Source of the DNA: Chryseobacterium sp. BGARF1
GTDB taxonomy: Bacteria > Bacteroidota > Bacteroidia > Flavobacteriales > Weeksellaceae
DNA length: 32,209 nucleotides
Reading direction: 5' to 3'
Assembly (NCBI RefSeq): GCF_001677955.1
Contig: NZ_LELA01000153.1
Coordinates: forward strand, 1 to 32,209
Below are positions 1-9,074 of this stretch, piece by piece. The notes beneath the pieces are model-generated. The model saw nothing but the letters and a program-made list of their open reading frames with translations. It ran no database searches and was not told where the DNA came from. Each line of letters opens with the position of its first letter. Position 1 is the stretch's first letter. The translations under genes and the position numbers were made by a program.

Positions 1-150
1 CCTTTCAGTCGATGAATGCTATTTCGACGTAGTCAAAATTAAGATAAAGGCAATAGAAAAATATTTAATAAAAATTTAAACACGCTCTTAAAATTTAGAA
101 GTTTAATTCTGAATGTCTATAAATAATAAAAATTTAGTTCTAACGATGTA

Positions 151-171
151 TTTGTCATTCCGCAGGAATCT
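151..171. repeat. Half copy of TTTGTCATTCCG repeat
   Basis: The 21 bases match, with one difference, the left arm of the inverted repeat at 9270-9339. Only one arm is present here, so this looks like a solo or decayed copy of the same interspersed element. Confidence 0.6.
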
Positions 172-288
172 AAACAGACGGAAAATAAAGCAATTTAAAT
201 TTGCCTTTGCGTTAAATTATAGATTATTGACCTGAGTTTGATTAATAATTTATTTTAAAATTGATGATTATAAATTGTTTAAGTTCAA

Positions 289-423
289 ATCAATAGAGTC
301 GGGCTTTAGCCCGGCTAAAAAGTAACAAGAAAAACTGGCTTTAGCCAAAATATATCATAATTTTGGCTAAAGCCAATAATGAAACTTAATTGTATAAATG
401 GGCTAAAGCCCATTCCTATTGAT
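289..423. repeat. Nested palindrome of GGCTAAAGCC units
   Basis: Outer arms 289-312 and 400-423 are imperfect reverse complements (about 21 of 24). They enclose perfect 16-base inner arms at 336-351 and 360-375, each centred on GGCTTTAGCC or GGCTAAAGCC. The right outer arm recurs with one mismatch at 21277-21300, so this is a dispersed repeat family and not a simple terminator. Confidence 0.8.
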
Positions 424-540
424 ATTTTGTTAAAATATAAGAATCGAGCTCAGGTTTTATTAATAAAAACGGATAAACATAATTGTTAATTAAAATAATC
501 AACTTCTAATGACAAAAATGCTTTAAATATTCACAAACAA

Positions 541-570
541 AAAATCCTTTCAAAAAAATTGAAAGGATTT
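541..570 (-). terminator. Intrinsic terminator of the pectate-lyase-like gene
   Basis: Inverted arms AATCCTTTCAA (543-553) and TTGAAAGGATT (559-569) form a stem with a 5-base loop. On the minus strand the stem is followed by a T-rich run. It lies about 40 bases beyond the stop at 609. Confidence 0.75.
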
Positions 571-608
571 CCTTTGATAAATATGAATTAAACTAAGTGT
601 GCTCTATT

Positions 609-3600
609 TTACTGAACAATAATTTTAAAATTGCTATTCAATTCCTCTCCTGAAACGTTCAGTATATAATTTCCAGATACTTTTTTCCCGGCAATATTTA
701 AATTAAATATTCCGTTTCCATTAGCATTTAATTTCTCTTTAACGATCACTTTTCCTGTCATATCTAAAATGGTAGCAGTTAAACTAGATCTTTTATATTC
801 AGGAAGCTTAATGAAGATCTGGTCTTTTACAGGATTCGGATATACCGTTCCCACATTTTTACTGATACTGAATTCCGCATTTCTCAACACCGCCTGACTG
901 TACAAAGCAGATATTTCTGTTGGAGATAATGCATAATTGTACATTTTAAGCTCATCAAATGCACCTTTGTAAGGAGCTGGAGCGTTAGCGGTTGATAAAA
1001 ACTCAAGTTCACCAATATTCCCGATGATCAGATCACTTGCTTCACCAATTCCTGTAACTGCGGTTTCATCACCTTCAGCACTTAAAACCCCATTGGTATA
1101 AATTCTCATTTTATGTGCTGTAATATCTCTCTGTATTACAACATGCACCCAATTATTGGTAAAATAATTGGCAATCGGAGAAGTGATTTCTTTCTTCGTA
1201 ACATCATCATCAATTGCATATCGCAACTGACCGCCTTTTATTTCTACATTAAAACGTTTTCCGGTGGCTCCTGTTGCTGTATTTTTGGTAAACGAACCTT
1301 TACACAAAACATAAAGACTGGTTGCCGAAGACGATGGGATCATGCTTGTCGGAGCTTTCATCCAATAAGAAACCGTGAAAGAATTCGTATTAAATAAGAT
1401 CTGATCCTGATGCGGAATACTTGCTATGTACGGCGTATTGGGTGAAGTTGCCAGATCTAGTGCATAATTTTCTTTTCCGAGAACTCTCACATTCGCATTA
1501 TCATACGCTACATTTAATGTACCATGATTCGCATAAGAAGTAAGATCAGAAATCTGCTCACCAGACAACGGTGTTTCTGAAAATGGCCAGTTTCCGACAA
1601 GGCTAGGCGTCAATGCACGGAAACTCCACACGTCACCCGTTACAGAGCCCAATGCATTAGACGAATCAATTCTCCAATAGTAATTGGTTGCCGTATTTAA
1701 ATTACCTAACTGATACGATGGCGCAGCAGAATAAGGAACTGTGGCTACATTATTTAAATTTTGTGGATCTGTTCCAAAATAAACAGTGTATGTAGTGGTG
1801 TTGGTGCTTCCTGTCCATTTTAAAAGTAAATTCCCATTGGTCAACTGTACGTCATTAAAACTATTGGCAGGATTAGGATTAGCTGCTTTTGTAGGTGCGG
1901 AAGGAACCGGAGGTGTAGTGACAGAAGTGTTTGAAGTATACACAGAAGATTCTGTAGCATTCACCGCTTTCACTCTGTAATAATATTGAGTGTTGGGTGT
2001 TAAACCCGTTTCATTATAAGTCGTTGTATTCGCAGGTAATGTTGCAATCACTGTAAAAGCAGTCCCGTTAGTAGAACGTTCCAATACATAATTGGTTTCA
2101 TTGGTTGCGTTATCGTTCCAATTAACCGTTAATGAGCTTGTAGCCGGAGTTCCCGTAGTCACTGGATTAGTAAAATTTAAATTGGATGGCGGAATAATAA
2201 AATCCGGAGCAGCGGTGTTGTGTAAACCGTTAATATAAACTTCAATATTCAGATACGGAGCGTGTGTTGTGCTTACTGCCAAAGCATCAAAAACATTTGG
2301 ATTCAGTCCGTTTGCAGTTTCCCACGCATCCGGCATTCCGTCATTATCGGTGTCTAAAGGAGCCGGAGCGCCATAAACGTGCCCTGCTCCACCATTGGTA
2401 AAACCAAACTGAGTGGTTAGATCGCTTTGCACATAAACATAAGTTGCGGTTGTACCTTTCGACATCAAATCTGAAATCATCAACTGATCTACCTGATCAC
2501 GTCTCGGATAAGAAGCTCCTACTTTTGAAACAATATTATCAAAAGCCCCTTGTGCAGTCAAGGTCGGATTCTTCATCGGATAATCATACGAAGTTGTCTG
2601 AATAGCGTTGATATCTCCAACAGGATATCCAGTTAAATTCTGAGGAACTAAAGTCCCGTCTAGAACTCCATTTTTATTATTATCAAAATAATTTCCGGAA
2701 CCATATAGATTGAAGTTGGCATTTCCTACGCTGAAAGGTGTAGAAACGGTAGAGCTTGTATTGGGGCCTCCGATAAAATAATTGTTGATGATGTTTGCGT
2801 AAGAAGCTCCCGCAGAATCTCCGCCCATAATATAGGCTTCTCCGGATTGAGTGTGTCCGTAAGTATTTCCATAATTACCCCAATTGTAAACTACATTATT
2901 AACAAATTCATTGATGCCTTTTATTTTATTATTTCGGGTTTTATTACAGATATATAAATTCCCGATCAAGCTGATCTTTCCACCTGGAGGAGGCTGCATT
3001 AAACCACCTGCAGAATGATTATGACGATGTAATCCCTGTCCGATAATAGAATTTTGAATGGTTATATTATCGGGAGCAGTACCGTTATTATCCCAGTTAA
3101 CAGAAAAAACCTCATCGGTACCCCATGTAAAGGTCATGTGATCTAAAATAATATTGGCTCCATTCGCAATTCCTGATGCATCCTGATTTTGGGAAGTTCC
3201 TCCATAGCGAACCCTAAAGTATCGGGCAATCGTATTATTCGACCCTGAAAATGAAACTCTCGGTCCTAAAAATAGAATTCCTTCTCCGGGAGCAGTCTGT
3301 CCGGCAATCGTCGTGTTACTTGCGACAGCTACAACTGATTGTAGATTAACAATTCCACCTACTTTAAAGATGACAAAACGACCCGGCTGACTTACCGCAT
3401 CACGGAATGAGCCCGCTCCGCTATCATTTAAATTGGTCACTAAATAAATTTGAGGATTGGCTGCTCCTCTTGCTCCGGTGGTAAATCTACCAAAACCGGT
3501 AGCTTCAGGAAACGCTAAAGTCTGGGCATCTAAATCTGCTGCAGAAAAAATCAACCCAGACAAAATCAAAGATTTTAGAGCGTGTTTAATGAGTAAAGTT

Positions 3601-3611
3601 TTTTTGTTCAT
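609..3611 (-). CDS. Secreted pectate lyase-like protein with FnIII, LamG and T9SS domains
   Basis: Probable extracellular polysaccharide lyase of the pectate lyase (PL1-like) right-handed beta-helix type, acting on pectin-like polymers. A signal peptide (about 1-29) precedes the beta-helix (about 32-410), which carries the PL1-like signature DHMTFTWGTDE and runs of N-rich helix turns. An acidic calcium-binding-like stretch DTDNDGMPDAWE lies near 417-430. Two fibronectin-III-like modules follow (about 473-570 and 577-663), then a LamG/concanavalin-like domain (about 670-897) and a T9SS type A sorting domain (about 917-1000, beginning YPNPVKDQ). The protein is therefore expected to be exported by the type IX system and attached to or released from the surface. 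It is monocistronic, with its own terminator. The exact substrate and the catalytic residues cannot be fixed by eye. Confidence 0.85.
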   Translation of the reverse strand: MNKKTLLIKHALKSLILSGLIFSAADLDAQTLAFPEATGFGRFTTGARGAANPQIYLVTNLNDSGAGSFRDAVSQPGRFVIFKVGGIVNLQSVVAVASNTTIAGQTAPGEGILFLGPRVSFSGSNNTIARYFRVRYGGTSQNQDASGIANGANIILDHMTFTWGTDEVFSVNWDNNGTAPDNITIQNSIIGQGLHRHNHSAGGLMQPPPGGKISLIGNLYICNKTRNNKIKGINEFVNNVVYNWGNYGNTYGHTQSGEAYIMGGDSAGASYANIINNYFIGGPNTSSTVSTPFSVGNANFNLYGSGNYFDNNKNGVLDGTLVPQNLTGYPVGDINAIQTTSYDYPMKNPTLTAQGAFDNIVSKVGASYPRRDQVDQLMISDLMSKGTTATYVYVQSDLTTQFGFTNGGAGHVYGAPAPLDTDNDGMPDAWETANGLNPNVFDALAVSTTHAPYLNIEVYINGLHNTAAPDFIIPPSNLNFTNPVTTGTPATSSLTVNWNDNATNETNYVLERSTNGTAFTVIATLPANTTTYNETGLTPNTQYYYRVKAVNATESSVYTSNTSVTTPPVPSAPTKAANPNPANSFNDVQLTNGNLLLKWTGSTNTTTYTVYFGTDPQNLNNVATVPYSAAPSYQLGNLNTATNYYWRIDSSNALGSVTGDVWSFRALTPSLVGNWPFSETPLSGEQISDLTSYANHGTLNVAYDNANVRVLGKENYALDLATSPNTPYIASIPHQDQILFNTNSFTVSYWMKAPTSMIPSSSATSLYVLCKGSFTKNTATGATGKRFNVEIKGGQLRYAIDDDVTKKEITSPIANYFTNNWVHVVIQRDITAHKMRIYTNGVLSAEGDETAVTGIGEASDLIIGNIGELEFLSTANAPAPYKGAFDELKMYNYALSPTEISALYSQAVLRNAEFSISKNVGTVYPNPVKDQIFIKLPEYKRSSLTATILDMTGKVIVKEKLNANGNGIFNLNIAGKKVSGNYILNVSGEELNSNFKIIVQ

Positions 3612-3962
3612 TTAATATTAATTTTGTGTTAACCAATCTACCCAGAAACAGAAATATGAGCATCCTGCCCCATCCTGCTGATGTATTACAAATCAATTAA
3701 TTACAAAAAAACATGCTTGAGTATTTAAAATTCAAGCCATTTTTTAAACAAAATTTTTTTTAATCGAAAAATTATCTATCCAATTTTATCAAAATTTGTT
3801 TTTCAATAAAATTAAATTATTATAAACAAAACCCTAATAATCTTCATTCAGATCATTCAGATCATTAAAATCACTTTAATTATTCAAAACAATGGGATAT
3901 AAATTGTTTTGAAATGATTTTTATTTTACTTTTGCCCCTTAAAATTTCAATTAATTAAATCC
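3612..3962. other. Divergent intergenic region
   Basis: This 351-base AT-rich spacer separates two divergent genes. It holds a promoter for the plus-strand gene (3904-3934). At 3845-3871 there are two perfect tandem copies of CATTCAGAT plus a decayed third. I found no TAnnTTTG box on the minus strand for the lyase gene. Confidence 0.55.
3904..3934 (+). promoter_or_regulatory. Bacteroidota-type promoter
   Basis: TTG at 3904-3906, a 20-base spacer and TACTTTTG at 3927-3934 match the TTTG/TAnnTTTG promoter pattern. The inferred transcript start is about 20 bases before the ATG at 3963. Confidence 0.6.
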
Positions 3963-5096
3963 ATGAAAAAAACAATTTTACTTTTTAGTTTTTTATTATC
4001 ACTTATCATGCATGCTCAGGATTCAGAAGAATTAAATTTTGATGAAAAGTATAAAAAAGAATATCAGGGAAAGGCAAAAATTGAGATCGATGAAGTAAAA
4101 GAACTGCTTCACATTATGGTTGCCATCACCGAAGTAGGTTTAGAAAATGATGATATGGTAGAACAGAAAGGGAAATATTACCAAGATGTTCTTCAACATT
4201 TTAAAGAATTCAAACATGAAAAAATCATTACTAAATTTGATTCTTTAATGAAGAAAAATCCTATCAATTATATATTTCTAACGGGAAATGCGATAAGCTA
4301 TGACTTTAAAAATAATGAGCTTATTCCTAATAAAAACTTCATATTTCCAATGAAAAGTGTTTCTTCACACACTAAAATAACAGTTAACCCAATCACTACT
4401 TATAAAAAAGAAATTGAAGACTTTGCTTTAAAATCAAACTTCCGAAAATTCTATAAAGAACATCTATCTTTTTATAAAGAATTAATAGAGAACTATAATC
4501 AACAAGCTAATCTTAATGAACAATGGCAATGGCTTGAGAAAAATTTTGATACAAAGATGAATAGTTATCTTATCTTTTGTTCGCCACTAATTAATGGTCT
4601 TAATTATACTACGACCTATAAGAACAACAACTTTAAGCAAATTGTTATGGTACTTCCACCAATCGGGCAGGAAAAAGCTCTTACTCCGAAACAAAATATT
4701 GTCTTTAACACGAGAACAATGTTTACCGAGATAGACCACAATTATGTAGGAACACCTACCAAAAAATATGCAAAAGATCTTGAGAATGCTTTAAAAGATA
4801 GAGAAAAATGGGTAAATACCAAACAGGAAGGCACACAATACTATCCCAATCCTGAAAAAGTTTTCGATGAATATATGACATACTCCACTTATTATCTTTT
4901 CTGCGCCGATAAATTTAAAGACGATCAAAACACATTACAATACGCATATAATGACCTCAACGAATTGATGAAGCAAAGAGGTTTTCCAAAATTGAAAGAA
5001 TTTAATGATGCTTTGTTAGCTCTTAGAAAAAAATATCCTAATAAAAAAGTTGATGATCTATATCCTGAATTTGTTCAATGGTGCAGTCAGCAATAA
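3963..5096 (+). CDS. Secreted protein, DUF4932-like (uncertain)
   Basis: The function is not recognised with confidence. The 377-residue protein has a signal peptide (MKKTILLFSFLLSLIMHAQ, about 1-19) and a lysine-rich, largely helical and soluble body. Around residues 250-262 the stretch MFTEIDHNYV resembles the HExxH region of the DUF4932 family as I remember it, but with Thr255 in place of the first His. Glu256 and His259 are kept, and a later VFDEYM (Glu303) could play the part of a third ligand. It could therefore be a catalytically altered metallopeptidase-like protein. That is inference from motif spacing only. It is transcribed alone from a good promoter and ends at a bidirectional terminator shared with gcvP. 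Confidence 0.6.
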   Translation: MKKTILLFSFLLSLIMHAQDSEELNFDEKYKKEYQGKAKIEIDEVKELLHIMVAITEVGLENDDMVEQKGKYYQDVLQHFKEFKHEKIITKFDSLMKKNPINYIFLTGNAISYDFKNNELIPNKNFIFPMKSVSSHTKITVNPITTYKKEIEDFALKSNFRKFYKEHLSFYKELIENYNQQANLNEQWQWLEKNFDTKMNSYLIFCSPLINGLNYTTTYKNNNFKQIVMVLPPIGQEKALTPKQNIVFNTRTMFTEIDHNYVGTPTKKYAKDLENALKDREKWVNTKQEGTQYYPNPEKVFDEYMTYSTYYLFCADKFKDDQNTLQYAYNDLNELMKQRGFPKLKEFNDALLALRKKYPNKKVDDLYPEFVQWCSQQ

Positions 5097-5099
5097 AAT

Positions 5100-5133
5100 A
5101 ATAAATCCCTCTCATCTCTGAAAGGGATTTATT
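5100..5133. terminator. Bidirectional terminator between convergent genes
   Basis: Perfect 11-base arms AATAAATCCCT (5100-5110) and AGGGATTTATT (5123-5133) with a 12-base loop lie between the stop at 5096 and the gcvP stop at 5153. AT-rich flanks on both sides allow use in either direction. Confidence 0.7.
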
Positions 5134-5152
5134 ATATCTAAAAAACTTCTAA

Positions 5153-8011
5153 TTACATATAAGCTTCAATTGGCTCACAAGTACAAACTAAGTTTCTGTC
5201 TCCATAAGCTTCATCAACTCTAGAAACAGAAGCAAAGAATTTATGGTCTCTTACCCACTCTAGCGGATAAGCAGCTTTCTCTCTGCTGTATGGTTTGTCC
5301 CAAGAATCAGAAATCACCAATTGCTCAGTGTGAGGAGCATTTTTCAATACGTTATTTGCTTGGTCAGCTTCTCCGTTTGCGATCTCATCAATTTCTTGTT
5401 TAATTGAAATTAATGCTTCTGCAAAACGATCAATTTCAGACTTGCTTTCAGATTCTGTAGGCTCGATCATCAATGTTCCTGCAACCGGGAAAGAAACTGT
5501 TGGAGCATGGAAACCATAATCCATCAATCTTTTCGCAACATCAGCCACTTCAATTCCTAAAGATTTGAACTGACGGAAATCTACGATACATTCGTGTGCT
5601 ACTCTACCTTCAGTATTTGAATATAAAATTGGGAAATGTTCAGCTAAGATCTCTTTTAAATAGTTTGCATTTAAAATTGCATGCTCAGTTGCTTTTTTCA
5701 AACCTGAAGTTCCCAACATTTTGATGTAAGCGTAAGAAATATTCAGAATCAATCCTGAACCATAAGGTGCAGCAGAAATTCCTGCAATTGCTTCATTAGA
5801 ACCTACATTGATGTTTGCATTGGTAGGCAAGAACGGAACTAAATGTTTAGCCACACAGATCGGGCCAACTCCAGGACCTCCACCTCCGTGAGGAATAGCG
5901 AAAGTTTTGTGAAGATTAAGGTGACAAACGTCTGCTCCGATGTTTCCTGGACTTGTATATCCTACCTGAGCATTCATATTGGCACCATCCATATAAACTT
6001 GTCCACCATGATCGTGAACTAATTTTGTAATCTCTTTAATGTTGGCATCAAAGAATCCGTAAGTTGACGGATACGTGATCATCACACAAGAAAGATTTTC
6101 AGAATGTTGTTCTGTTTTAGCTTTGAAATCTTCGAAATCAATTTCTCCGCTTTCAAGATTTTTAACAACAACAATTTTCATTCCTGCCATTGCTGCAGAA
6201 GCCGGGTTTGTTCCGTGTGCAGACTGAGGGATCAACACCACGTTTCTGTGACCTTCACCTCTTGAGATATGATATTCTCTAATCACCATCAATCCTGCAT
6301 ATTCTCCTTGAGCTCCAGAATTTGGCTGAAGAGAAGTTCCTGCAAAACCAGTGATTTCAGAAAGATCTTTCTCTAATTCTTTAATCATTTCCTGATAACC
6401 TCCTGCCTGATTTACCGGTACAAACGGGTGAACACTTCCCCAATCTGCCCACGAAAGTGGCAACATTTGAGTTGCAGCATTCAGCTTCATTGTACAAGAA
6501 CCAAGAGAGATCATTGAATGAGTTAATGATAGATCTTTTCTTTCAAGACGCTTGATGTAACGCATCAATTCTGTCTCTGTATGGTATTTGTTAAATACAG
6601 ACTCTGTTAAGATCTCATCTTTTCTAAGATTTTCTTCAGGAATACTGTATCCTTCTTTTATTTCTAATTTGAAAGTCTGCTTATCTTTAAACTGAGCAAA
6701 AGAAGCCATCAAATAATTTAATTTCTCTAATGTTGTGCTTTCGTTGATTGCAATACTTACAACACCTTCAGTGAAATAGTTAAGGTTTAAATTATGATCA
6801 AGCATCAATCTGTTTAATCTCGCTTTCTCATCTTCCGCCATTAAAATTTTCACGGTGTCAAAGATTGGTTCCTCAGCAATTTCATATCCTAAAGCTTTCA
6901 ATCCACCTTTTAATGCATTAGCTTTAAAGTGAATCTGATCAGCGATATAGTTTAATCCTTTAGGACCGTGATATACAGCGTACATTCCAGCCATTACAGC
7001 CAAAAGAACCTGAGCTGTACAAATGTTTGAAGTTGCTCTTTCTCTTTTAATATGTTGCTCTCTTGTTTGTAAAGCCATTCTCAATGCACGTTTTCCGTAC
7101 ATATCCTGAGAAACACCAATAATTCTTCCCGGAATGTCTCTTTTGTAATCTTCTCTACAAGAGAAAAATGCTGCGTGAGGACCACCGTAGCCTAATGGAA
7201 TACCAAATCTCTGCGAAGTACCAACCGCACAGTCAGCGCCCATAGATGCAGGAGATTTCAATTTAACCAAAGCCATAGGATCACAAGCTAAAACAACCTG
7301 TAAATCTAATTTTTTGTACTCAACGATATCTTCTGTATAGTCTAAAACGATTCCGTTTTTACCTGGATATTGTAGTAAAACCCCGTAATAAGAACCGTCA
7401 AACTCATGCGTTTTGTGGTCACCAATTACGATCTCAATTTCTAAACCTTCAGCTTTTGTTTTAAGAACAGAAACGGTTTGAGGCAATACTAAATCTGAAA
7501 TAAAGAACTTATTTGCTCCTGCTTTTTTCTGATCTTTTGTTCTGTTGTTGAAGAACATGTGCATTGCTTCTGCAGCTGCTGTAGACTCATCCAACAAAGA
7601 TGCGTTTGCCAAAGCAAAACCTGTCAAATCGCAAACTACAGTTTGATAATTAAGCAAAGCTTCTAATCTTCCTTGTGCAATCTCTGCCTGATAAGGCGTG
7701 TACGCAGTATACCAACTTGGGTTTTCAAAGATATTTCTCTGGATAGCCGATGGCAACAATGTATTGTGGTATCCAAAACCGATATAACTTGTATAATCAG
7801 TGTTCTTCGATGCCAATTCTTTCGAATGATTCAGCATTTGATACTCTGAAAGTGCCTCTGAGATGTTCAAATCGTTTTCTAAACGGATTGACGATGGAAT
7901 GGTTTGAGAAATTAACTCTTCGATACTTGAAACGCCAACTTTTTCCAACATTGCCTGTTTATCGGCTTCGTTTAAGGAGATGTGACGGCTCACAAACTGT
8001 TCTGTATTCAT
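5153..8011 (-). CDS. gcvP: Glycine dehydrogenase (aminomethyl-transferring), P protein
   Basis: This is the pyridoxal-phosphate-dependent decarboxylating subunit of the cytoplasmic glycine cleavage system. It releases CO2 from glycine and passes the aminomethyl group to the lipoyl arm of GcvH. At 952 residues it is the full-length fused form, with both the N-terminal and C-terminal P-protein halves. Seen in the sequence are the N-terminal FVSRHIS start, SGAQGEYAGL, SAHGTNPASA and NLHKTFAIPHGGGGPG, in which Lys702 is the expected PLP-binding lysine. The gene stands alone: gcvT and gcvH are not in the window. No glycine riboswitch is evident in the 249 bases upstream. Confidence 0.97.
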   Translation of the reverse strand: MNTEQFVSRHISLNEADKQAMLEKVGVSSIEELISQTIPSSIRLENDLNISEALSEYQMLNHSKELASKNTDYTSYIGFGYHNTLLPSAIQRNIFENPSWYTAYTPYQAEIAQGRLEALLNYQTVVCDLTGFALANASLLDESTAAAEAMHMFFNNRTKDQKKAGANKFFISDLVLPQTVSVLKTKAEGLEIEIVIGDHKTHEFDGSYYGVLLQYPGKNGIVLDYTEDIVEYKKLDLQVVLACDPMALVKLKSPASMGADCAVGTSQRFGIPLGYGGPHAAFFSCREDYKRDIPGRIIGVSQDMYGKRALRMALQTREQHIKRERATSNICTAQVLLAVMAGMYAVYHGPKGLNYIADQIHFKANALKGGLKALGYEIAEEPIFDTVKILMAEDEKARLNRLMLDHNLNLNYFTEGVVSIAINESTTLEKLNYLMASFAQFKDKQTFKLEIKEGYSIPEENLRKDEILTESVFNKYHTETELMRYIKRLERKDLSLTHSMISLGSCTMKLNAATQMLPLSWADWGSVHPFVPVNQAGGYQEMIKELEKDLSEITGFAGTSLQPNSGAQGEYAGLMVIREYHISRGEGHRNVVLIPQSAHGTNPASAAMAGMKIVVVKNLESGEIDFEDFKAKTEQHSENLSCVMITYPSTYGFFDANIKEITKLVHDHGGQVYMDGANMNAQVGYTSPGNIGADVCHLNLHKTFAIPHGGGGPGVGPICVAKHLVPFLPTNANINVGSNEAIAGISAAPYGSGLILNISYAYIKMLGTSGLKKATEHAILNANYLKEILAEHFPILYSNTEGRVAHECIVDFRQFKSLGIEVADVAKRLMDYGFHAPTVSFPVAGTLMIEPTESESKSEIDRFAEALISIKQEIDEIANGEADQANNVLKNAPHTEQLVISDSWDKPYSREKAAYPLEWVRDHKFFASVSRVDEAYGDRNLVCTCEPIEAYM

Positions 8012-8248
8012 TTTTATAATTAGATTTTGTTTGTAAAAAAAGATTCGTAAAATTACGATTTTTTAGCCGATTGCGCAACCCATATTAAGCCGATGTTAAA
8101 CTTGATATTAAATCTTTCAACGAGTAATTTTGGGGAAACATTTTAAAGTAAAAATGCTGATTTTTTGGTTTTAAATATCCTCAAACTACTTGCTAGTCAG
8201 CAAATACAGATTTATCAAAATATATTAATTATATTTATTCTAAATTAA

Positions 8249-8256
8249 TATATTTG
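8249..8256 (+). promoter_or_regulatory. TAnnTTTG box abutting the start of the small Cys-rich gene
   Basis: TATATTTG matches the Bacteroidota -7 element exactly and ends only four bases before the ATG at 8261. A clear -33 TTTG at the right spacing is not seen. If the box is used, the transcript would start at or next to the ATG, so the mRNA would be leaderless. Confidence 0.5.
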
Positions 8257-8260
8257 CAGC

Positions 8261-8416
8261 ATGAATAGTATCACACCTTTTAAAGTTCCGCCATTGAGTC
8301 CTGTATTTTCTTTTAAGAACGAAGAAATGTTCTGCGGTGACAAAAAATCGTGTTGCAAAAAATTTAAGAAAGGGAAACGTTGCAAAAAATGTCCTGGAAA
8401 TAAGAAACTGGCTTAG
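8261..8416 (+). CDS. Small cysteine- and lysine-rich protein
   Basis: A 51-residue open reading frame. The first half is neutral (MNSITPFKVPPLSPVFSF). The second half is very basic and carries five cysteines (C25, C31, C32, C41, C44) in the pattern C-x5-CC-x8-C-x2-C, ending near KRCKKCPGNKK. The charge and cysteine spacing suggest metal or nucleic-acid binding, but no function is known to me. I recall similar short proteins annotated as hypothetical in Flavobacteriia. A TAnnTTTG box sits directly upstream. An alternative start at Met23 would keep all five cysteines. The stop codon overlaps the stop of the convergent J-domain gene. Confidence 0.65.
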   Translation: MNSITPFKVPPLSPVFSFKNEEMFCGDKKSCCKKFKKGKRCKKCPGNKKLA

Positions 8417-9063
8417 TTAGTTAAACTACTGATTAAAAAGTAAATTGCTAAAGCTAAGATTAACAACCCAAAGATTAATCTGAAAATTTTTGGTTGTCCT
8501 TTCGGATTCGTAGCTGTTCTTGGCTGTGACTTGAAAAGCTCTTCTGCCCTGTCTCTGAACTTCTCACCATCAGATTCAAAAACTTCAGTTATTGTAATTC
8601 CCTGAACCACGGTTTTATGCAAAAGCGAGTTTGTCGCATGCAGCAACAGTTGAAATTTTCCGTTTTTAAATTCTGTGATCTTAAAAATTCTTTCTCCATA
8701 CGCTTTCTCCAATCCAAACGGTAAAACTTTTACCACATCAGCATTTTGAGTTTGCCAGGTAATGATAATCTCCTCTCCTTTTTTCGCATGAATTTTATTA
8801 GCCGTAAAAGTTTTAATAGAAGGCGGAACAGTATATCTAAAGCTTTTCTGCTGACTTTCTAAATTCTGGTCGTACGTAATTCTTCTTCCTTTATCGCTCA
8901 AAGTCTCATACGCTTCCTGAATTTCTTTGAAACGGTCTGCAAAGAAATCATCGTCTTGATTTTTATCGGGATGGTATTTTAATGAAAGTTTTCTGTAGGA
9001 TCTTTTGATGTCTTCATCTGAAGCATCGTGAGGAATCCCAAGAAAATAATAGTAGTCTTTCAT
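8413..9063 (-). CDS. Membrane-anchored J-domain protein
   Basis: Likely a DnaK co-chaperone anchored to the inner membrane. The J domain fills about residues 3-66, with the essential HPD at 31-33 and the closing YETLSDKGRRITYD. There is no Gly/Phe-rich or zinc-finger region, so it is not canonical DnaJ. Residues of about 78-165 look like an all-beta, immunoglobulin-like module (IKTFTANKIHAKKGEEIIITW). A single hydrophobic segment near 195-213 ends the chain, leaving the J domain in the cytoplasm. The start is supported by the J domain beginning at once and by a promoter whose predicted transcript start lies only about five bases upstream. No hsp70 gene is nearby and the client is unknown. Confidence 0.88.
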   Translation of the reverse strand: MKDYYYFLGIPHDASDEDIKRSYRKLSLKYHPDKNQDDDFFADRFKEIQEAYETLSDKGRRITYDQNLESQQKSFRYTVPPSIKTFTANKIHAKKGEEIIITWQTQNADVVKVLPFGLEKAYGERIFKITEFKNGKFQLLLHATNSLLHKTVVQGITITEVFESDGEKFRDRAEELFKSQPRTATNPKGQPKIFRLIFGLLILALAIYFLISSLTN

Positions 9064-9074
9064 GAAAGTGAATA

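Larger units (their letters stand above)
1..608. other. Gene-free AT-rich region with repeats
   Basis: No open reading frame with a credible start or product was found here. The stretch holds half of an interspersed repeat (151-171), a nested palindrome built on GGCTAAAGCC units (289-423) and the terminator of the downstream minus-strand gene (541-570). The rest is AT-rich sequence in which I see nothing. Confidence 0.7.

Noticed and set aside
289..423. CRISPR array
   Set aside because: The repeats are palindromic, irregularly spaced and few, and no cas gene is present in the window.
8012..8260. Glycine riboswitch upstream of gcvP
   Set aside because: The region is AT-rich and shows no tandem aptamer-like conserved core. 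Only a small local hairpin near 8040-8065 is visible.
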